Shown here: in pieces, positions 14,026 to 18,515 of the stretch
Position numbering within the stretch: the first letter of the stretch is position 1
How the letters are laid out: the number at the start of each line of letters is the position of its first letter
Notes under the pieces: model-generated
Told to the model about the DNA's origin: nothing
The model's input: only the letters and a program-made list of their open reading frames with translations
The model's database searches: none
Translations under genes and position numbers: made by a program
DNA from: Flavobacteriales bacterium UBA6165
GTDB taxonomy: Bacteria > Bacteroidota > Bacteroidia > Flavobacteriales_D > Crocinitomicaceae
Assembly (NCBI GenBank): GCA_002422285.1
Contig: DIUF01000113.1
Coordinates: 2,280-20,794 of the forward strand
DNA length: 18,515 nt
Direction: 5' to 3'

Positions 14026-17000
14026 ATGATTCACAAAATGAAAAAATATTCTATATTTTTGTTTTCATTATTTTTAGGACTTAGTATCCAAGCTCAAAAT
14101 TGTGAGTACTTAGGACCAGATCAATATCTTCCATGTGGAACAACCAGTACAACAATTACTGCTGATTTTACACAATGTGTTGGTGGTAATCCTACTCCTT
14201 TGGAAACAACTTCGTATACAGTTGCAAGTATTCCCTTTGCTCCTCAATCAGCTACTGGCACTCAGGTTTTTCTAGGAGACGATCAAGTATCAGGGGTTCT
14301 ACCTATCGGTTTTTCGTTTTGTTTCTACGGCAATACATATTCGAATTTCTATGTAGGCTCGAATGGCTGGATTTCTTTTTCTGCTGGTCAGCCTGCAACT
14401 TTCACCTCTGCCGCAATTCCTTCAACTGCTTTTACTGTACCTAAGAATTGTGTTATGGGGCCGTGGCAAGACTGGCACCCAGGACTGGGAGGCCAAATTC
14501 GATATGAAACTCAAGGTGTTCAGCCATGTCGCAGGCTAGTAGTGAGCTTTTCAACGGTTCCGTTTTATTCCTGCACATCAACATTAGGCACCTTCCAAAT
14601 CGTGTTGTATGAAGGAACAAACATCATTGAAAATCATATTACTTCAAAACCTGCTTGTACACAATGGGCGGGAGGTACAGCAGTACAAGGCATTCATAAT
14701 TTGGCTGGCACTCTTGCTGTAACAGTTGCTGGCAGGAATTCAACAGCTTGGACTGCAACGAATGAAGGATGGAGATACACGCCCAGTGGGCCCGCAGTAA
14801 CTCCGACAATTACTTGGTTTCAAGTAGGTAACGCAACGCCGATTGCAACCAATGTAACATCAATTACAGTGACACCACCTGCAGGAGGCGCGTATTACAC
14901 TGCTGCGTATAGTTACAGCGGATGTTATGCAAACTATTTGTCGTGCGTTGCAGGCGGCACTTATGTTCAAGATACAGTATTTGTGCAGCCTATGATGAAT
15001 CAAACGGTTACATTTGACCAAAGCCCGAGCTACTGTGCTGGTTTCCCAATACCCCCACTTCCAACTATTTCTAACAACGGAATTACAGGAACTTGGTCTC
15101 CTGCGATAAATAATCAAACAACCACTACCTACACTTTTACACCGAGTGTTGGACAGTGCGCGAACACTTACACTCAAACAATAACAATTACTCCTAATGT
15201 AACTCCAACGTTCGCCCCACAAGGCCCATTTTGTATCGGCTCAAATATTCCACCATTACCTTCAACATCCCAAAATGGGTATTCTGGAACTTGGTCACCA
15301 GTAATAAATAATCAAACAACCACTACCTACACCTTCACACCTAATGCTGGTCTATGCGCAACTGCGACGAATTTAACAATCACTATAACACCTCTATTGA
15401 CACCAACTTTTACTCAAGTCGGACCCTATTGCAGTGGTGCCGTTGTTCCACCGCTGAATACAACATCGATTAATGGAGTATCTGGTACATGGAGCCCTGC
15501 CATGAACAATCAAGCTACAACAACATACACATTTACTCCAAATGCGGGTCAATGCGCCAACCAAACAACAATGACTGTCGTTATTCCACAAAATAGTACT
15601 CCAACATTTTCTTCTGTAGGCCCATATTGCAGTGGCGCGAATATACCCGCACTTCCAAATACATCATTAGAAGGCTTTACAGGCTCGTGGTCACCCGCTC
15701 TAAACAATACTGCTACAACAACTTATACATTTACATCAACACCAGGACAATGTTCAGGGAACACAAGTTTAACCATAACAATAAATCCTAATATTACTCC
15801 GATTTTTGATAACGTTGGTCCGTTTTGCAGTGGCACGAACATTAATACCTTGCCTATTGTTTCAGTAAATGGATTCAACGGGACTTGGTCGCCTGCGATT
15901 GATAACACCGCTACTACTACCTATACATTTACCCCTGCTTCCGGTCAATGTGCTACGACAACAACCTCAACAATTACAATAAACCCGCTTATAACACCAA
16001 TATTTAATCAGATTGGGCCTTATTGCGCTGGGGGAATTATACCTTCATTTCCTTCGCAATCTACAAACGGTTTCACTGGATCTTGGAGTCCAGCACCCAA
16101 CAATACACAAACCACAACCTACACCTTCACAAGCAACCCAAACCAATGTGCAACAAACACAACAATTACGGTTGAGATTGCACCTATAACTCCTAGCATC
16201 ACCAACTTATCACTTTGCCAAAACTCACTGCCCTATTCTTGGAATGGCTTGAACATCAATGCGCCAGGACAATTTCAATCAAGTTTAAGTTCATCAAATG
16301 GATGTGACTCAATTGCCATCCTGAATTTAACTTTACTTCCAACGCCAACCAGCATATCAAATGTTCAGATTTGCCAAAATCAAGTGCCTTTTAATTGGAA
16401 CGGATTATCGCTATCCACTACTGGTATGACGACTGTAACACTTACGTCATCTCAAGGTTGTGACTCAATTGCCTCTCTTAATCTTACAGTAAACCCTATG
16501 CCTCAAGTAAATTTTACTGCTGATGTGTCGGATGGTTGCGCCCCAGTCCAGGTTATTTTTAATCCAATTGGTGCAACTAATGGCAATTGTCAATGGAATT
16601 TAGGAAATGGCGTTATACTGAATAACTGCGGTTCTGTGTCAACAACCTACAATTCATTCGGTTGTTATGACGTAAGTCTCCAGATCACCAATTCTTTCGG
16701 ATGTACTAGTGCCTTAACTCTTGATGAAATTGTTTGTGTTAACCCTCAGCCAATAGCAAGTTTTGTGGTCAATCCTCAGCAACTATCAAATTTTGATCCT
16801 GTTGCCAATTTTACGAATACTTCATCAGGACACGTTTCTCAAATTTGGAACTTTGGAGATGGAAGTGGTACTAGTACTCAAGCAAATCCTCAACACGCTT
16901 ATCCAGAAGAGGAAGGGTATTACTATGTAACGCTAATTGTTGCTAATTCGCATGGGTGCGTTGATTCAACGGTTCAATTGGTTATTGTAGAAAATGAGGT

Positions 17001-17283
17001 CATTTTTTATGTACCAAACACCTTTACACCAGATGGAGACCTCTTCAACGACGTTTTTCTCCCTGTGATGACAGCTGGTTATGATATCTATAATTACAAT
17101 TTATTGATTTTTGACAGGTGGGGAGAAATTATTTTTGAATCTAATAATGCTCAGGTGGGTTGGGATGGTTCATACGGTGGTGAAATATGTCAGGATGGCA
17201 CTTATATTTGGCAAATTACATTTAAAGAAATTGGAAAAGATAAGCGGCGATTGCTCAGAGGGCACATTAATTTGGTGCGTTGA
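14026..17283 (+). CDS. Large T9SS-secreted modular surface protein (repeats, PKD-like, type B CTD)
   Basis: Secreted or surface-attached protein of 1085 residues, probably an adhesin or matrix protein; no enzyme domain is recognised. A signal peptide spans residues 1-24 (MKKYSIFLFSLFLGLSIQAQ from the second Met, position 14038, which may be the true start). Residues about 60-255 form a beta-rich region with GSNGWISF, RLVVSFSTVPF and FQIVLYEGTNIIENHI, resembling a nidogen-like domain. Six repeats of 66-67 residues follow (326-722), each with WSPA.NN, TTTYTF and two cysteines. Then come two 52-residue repeats with ICQN, WNGL and GCDSIA (724-827), two PKD-like domains (about 828-985; the second has IWNFGDGS), and a gliding-motility-associated type B C-terminal domain (about 990-1085: FYVPNTFTPDGDLFND, LLIFDRWGEIIFES, WDG, GTYIWQITF). 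The CTD directs export through T9SS. The gene stands alone and is followed by a related one. Confidence 0.88.
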   Translation: MIHKMKKYSIFLFSLFLGLSIQAQNCEYLGPDQYLPCGTTSTTITADFTQCVGGNPTPLETTSYTVASIPFAPQSATGTQVFLGDDQVSGVLPIGFSFCFYGNTYSNFYVGSNGWISFSAGQPATFTSAAIPSTAFTVPKNCVMGPWQDWHPGLGGQIRYETQGVQPCRRLVVSFSTVPFYSCTSTLGTFQIVLYEGTNIIENHITSKPACTQWAGGTAVQGIHNLAGTLAVTVAGRNSTAWTATNEGWRYTPSGPAVTPTITWFQVGNATPIATNVTSITVTPPAGGAYYTAAYSYSGCYANYLSCVAGGTYVQDTVFVQPMMNQTVTFDQSPSYCAGFPIPPLPTISNNGITGTWSPAINNQTTTTYTFTPSVGQCANTYTQTITITPNVTPTFAPQGPFCIGSNIPPLPSTSQNGYSGTWSPVINNQTTTTYTFTPNAGLCATATNLTITITPLLTPTFTQVGPYCSGAVVPPLNTTSINGVSGTWSPAMNNQATTTYTFTPNAGQCANQTTMTVVIPQNSTPTFSSVGPYCSGANIPALPNTSLEGFTGSWSPALNNTATTTYTFTSTPGQCSGNTSLTITINPNITPIFDNVGPFCSGTNINTLPIVSVNGFNGTWSPAIDNTATTTYTFTPASGQCATTTTSTITINPLITPIFNQIGPYCAGGIIPSFPSQSTNGFTGSWSPAPNNTQTTTYTFTSNPNQCATNTTITVEIAPITPSITNLSLCQNSLPYSWNGLNINAPGQFQSSLSSSNGCDSIAILNLTLLPTPTSISNVQICQNQVPFNWNGLSLSTTGMTTVTLTSSQGCDSIASLNLTVNPMPQVNFTADVSDGCAPVQVIFNPIGATNGNCQWNLGNGVILNNCGSVSTTYNSFGCYDVSLQITNSFGCTSALTLDEIVCVNPQPIASFVVNPQQLSNFDPVANFTNTSSGHVSQIWNFGDGSGTSTQANPQHAYPEEEGYYYVTLIVANSHGCVDSTVQLVIVENEVIFYVPNTFTPDGDLFNDVFLPVMTAGYDIYNYNLLIFDRWGEIIFESNNAQVGWDGSYGGEICQDGTYIWQITFKEIGKDKRRLLRGHINLVR
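15001..16191 (+). repeat. Six tandem 198-201-bp coding repeats (66-67 aa units)
   Basis: Unit boundaries are 15001-15201 (67 aa), 15202-15399, 15400-15597, 15598-15795, 15796-15993 and 15994-16191 (66 aa each, no gaps). Consensus features of a unit are TPTF..VGPYCSG at the start, PPLP.TS.NG in the first third, GTWSPA.NN in the middle, TTTYTFTP.AGQCA after it and a TITINP-like strand at the end. Cysteines fall at positions 11 and 52 of every unit (12 and 53 in the first), suggesting one disulfide per unit. Units 1 and 2 share an identical 29-nt stretch exactly 198 bp apart. Confidence 0.92.
16195..16506 (+). repeat. Two tandem 156-bp coding repeats (52 aa units)
   Basis: Units at 16195-16350 and 16351-16506, a second repeat family unrelated to the 66-aa one. 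Both have a SI.N..(L/I)CQN start, then P(Y/F).WNGL, then SS.GCDSIA.LNLT near the end, with cysteines at positions 8 and 37. Modules of this kind are common in T9SS-exported proteins of Bacteroidota; the function is not known. Confidence 0.8.
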
Positions 17284-17418
17284 GTAAACTATCCACTTTC
17301 ATTGTGTCAATATAGTGGTATTCCTATAGTCCATTATTGAACAAACTAAATGATTGAAAAAAAAATTTAATGACAAAATTCAATAGTTTTACGCTTTAAA
17401 CCGACCAAAGATGCAGAT
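17284..17418. other. 135-bp gap between the two surface-protein genes
   Basis: AT-rich spacer. A short inverted repeat (CCACT/AGTGG, about 17292-17315) follows the adhesin stop but has no T run after it. TAGTTTTA in the second half, about 35 bases before the next ATG, is a 7-of-8 match to TAnnTTTG. Neither is strong enough to call as a site. Confidence 0.3.
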
Positions 17419-18515
17419 ATGAAAAAACAACTATCTCTACAACTTTTATTTTTACAATCATTTTTTTTGTTTCCATTTTGCTTTCACGCAAATCTTAGTG
17501 CTCAGAGTACTACTGTAAACTTCGTATTTACTGGCAGTGCCCAAACTTGGACTGTTCCTCCTTGTGTAACCAGCATAACAGTTGTTGCTGCAGGAGCCAA
17601 AGGCGGTGGCACAAATGGAGGTAATGGGTCTCAGATTACTGCAACTATTGCAGTTACACCAGGTGATGTATTACAAATTAATGTTGGCGGTCTGGGTTCC
17701 TTGGGCAGTGCTTCTGGGGGGTGGAACGGGGGAGGAACTGGACATGCATCTAGCCCTGCAAATGCTGCCTACAACTCTGGTGGTGGTGGCGGTGCAAGCG
17801 ACGTTCGCATTGGTGGCACAGCACTGGCAAACCGCGTTATTGTTGCTGGCGGTGGCGGTGGTCGCGGTGGTGGGTCAACTAATGTTTGTGGTGGTGCTGC
17901 AAACTGTACCAATGGCGCAAATGGTTGTAATACATTCGGCTTCGGTGGTGGTGGCGGCACACAAACTGCTGGTGGCGGTGGTGGAACACCTTGGGCTGGC
18001 GTACCACCGGGTGGTTCAGCTGGAACACTCGGACAAGGCGGACAAGGTGGTCTTTGGCAAACTGCATCTGGTGGTGGCGGTGGCGGCGGATTTTATGGCG
18101 GTGGTGGTGGTGGAAACGATGGTTGCTGCACAGGCGGTAATGGCGGCGGCGGCGGCGGTGGCGGATCCAGCCTAATGCCTGCGGGTGGAACATGTATTGC
18201 CGCGAGTAATACGGGTAATGGATTTGTAAATATTACATATACCGCATCTTCTGTAACTATGGTCGCTACTAATACTGGACCTTACTGTGAGGGCGCTACA
18301 ATTCAACTTAATGCTACAGCAGGTGGAACAACTTATTCTTGGACTGGACCTAATGGGTTTACTTCTAATCAGCAAAACCCTACTATTCCTAACTCAACAC
18401 CGGCTATGTCGGGAACTTATACTGTTACTGCAACAATAAATGGTTGTGAACATATTGGAACAACTGTCGTAAATATAACTCCTGCAACCAATCCCACTTT
18501 TGCGCAAGTTGGACC
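17419..18515 (+). CDS. Secreted glycine-rich surface protein with Ig-like domain (3' end beyond window)
   Basis: The frame is open from the ATG at 17419 to the window edge (365 residues visible). An N-terminal signal peptide (MKKQLSLQLLFLQSFFLFPF..., cleavage near residue 28, NLSAQ) is followed by NFVFTGSAQTWTVPPCVTSITVVAAGA, the opening of a bacterial glycine-rich domain ('FxxTGSxQTWTVPxxVTSITV'). A region with many runs of four to seven glycines extends to about residue 250 and includes GGASDVRIGG and NRVIVAGGGGG. From about 279 an Ig-like domain begins (TNTGPYCEGATIQLNATAGG, YSWTGPNGF, SGTYTVTA). The last ten residues, TNPTFAQVGP, match the start of the 66-aa repeat of the upstream adhesin. 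A T9SS C-terminal domain is expected beyond the edge but is not visible. An upstream ATG at 17411 meets a stop after three codons. Confidence 0.8.
   Translation, partial: MKKQLSLQLLFLQSFFLFPFCFHANLSAQSTTVNFVFTGSAQTWTVPPCVTSITVVAAGAKGGGTNGGNGSQITATIAVTPGDVLQINVGGLGSLGSASGGWNGGGTGHASSPANAAYNSGGGGGASDVRIGGTALANRVIVAGGGGGRGGGSTNVCGGAANCTNGANGCNTFGFGGGGGTQTAGGGGGTPWAGVPPGGSAGTLGQGGQGGLWQTASGGGGGGGFYGGGGGGNDGCCTGGNGGGGGGGGSSLMPAGGTCIAASNTGNGFVNITYTASSVTMVATNTGPYCEGATIQLNATAGGTTYSWTGPNGFTSNQQNPTIPNSTPAMSGTYTVTATINGCEHIGTTVVNITPATNPTFAQVG

Noticed and set aside
17582..18175. 197-aa Val/Leu/Met-rich plus-strand ORF
   Set aside because: It is another frame of the glycine-rich gene starting at 17419; GGT/GGC codon runs read in a shifted frame give Val/Ala/Leu. 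The 17419 frame has a signal peptide and recognisable domains.
1..18515. CRISPR array, tRNA, rRNA, insertion sequence or phage/defence module
   Set aside because: No short regularly spaced repeats with unique spacers, no tRNA-like cloverleaf, and no transposase, integrase, nuclease or toxin-antitoxin signature was seen on either strand; the only tandem repeats are coding units of the surface protein.

Overview
The window looks like a chromosomal segment of a low-GC member of the Bacteroidota, most likely Flavobacteriia. The evidence is a gliding-motility lipoprotein (GldH), a protein ending in a type IX secretion system (T9SS) type B C-terminal domain, a RicT/PSP1-domain protein with a long low-complexity tail, a flavobacterial-type CrtI/CrtZ carotenoid pair, almost no Shine-Dalgarno sequences, and several exact copies of the Bacteroidota -7 promoter element TAnnTTTG. 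The family or genus cannot be fixed from this sequence.

Left part (1-10424) is all on the minus strand. In transcription order it holds a PhoR-like sensor histidine kinase with no adjacent response regulator, an exported DUF4412/GLPGLI-like protein, imidazolonepropionase (hutI), RicT, GldH (overlapping ricT), release factor 2 (prfB, with no programmed frameshift), dTDP-4-dehydrorhamnose 3,5-epimerase (rfbC), a WecA/TagO-type polyprenyl-phosphate sugar-1-phosphate transferase, and uvrA, which runs off the left edge. These are mostly housekeeping genes. rfbC and wecA belong to surface polysaccharide synthesis.

A 116-bp divergent promoter region (10425-10540) separates this block from a plus-strand cluster: an AlkB-type alkane 1-monooxygenase, phytoene desaturase CrtI and beta-carotene hydroxylase CrtZ. 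This places an AlkB-like diiron hydroxylase beside two carotenoid genes, with no crtB, lycopene cyclase or rubredoxin in view.

After a 429-bp non-coding stretch come two large secreted surface proteins on the plus strand. The first (14026-17283, 1085 aa) has a signal peptide, a nidogen-like N-terminal region, six near-perfect 66-67-aa repeats, two 52-aa repeats of another family, two PKD-like domains and a T9SS type B C-terminal domain. The second (17419 to the right edge) has a signal peptide, a very glycine-rich domain and an Ig-like domain. At its last visible codons it enters what looks like the same 66-aa repeat used by its neighbour. The pair therefore looks like a locus of modular, repeat-shuffling adhesins.

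No tRNA, rRNA, CRISPR array, insertion sequence or phage gene was seen. Most of the window is ordinary. The points worth a second look are the alkB-crtI-crtZ arrangement and the repeat module shared by the two neighbouring surface proteins.
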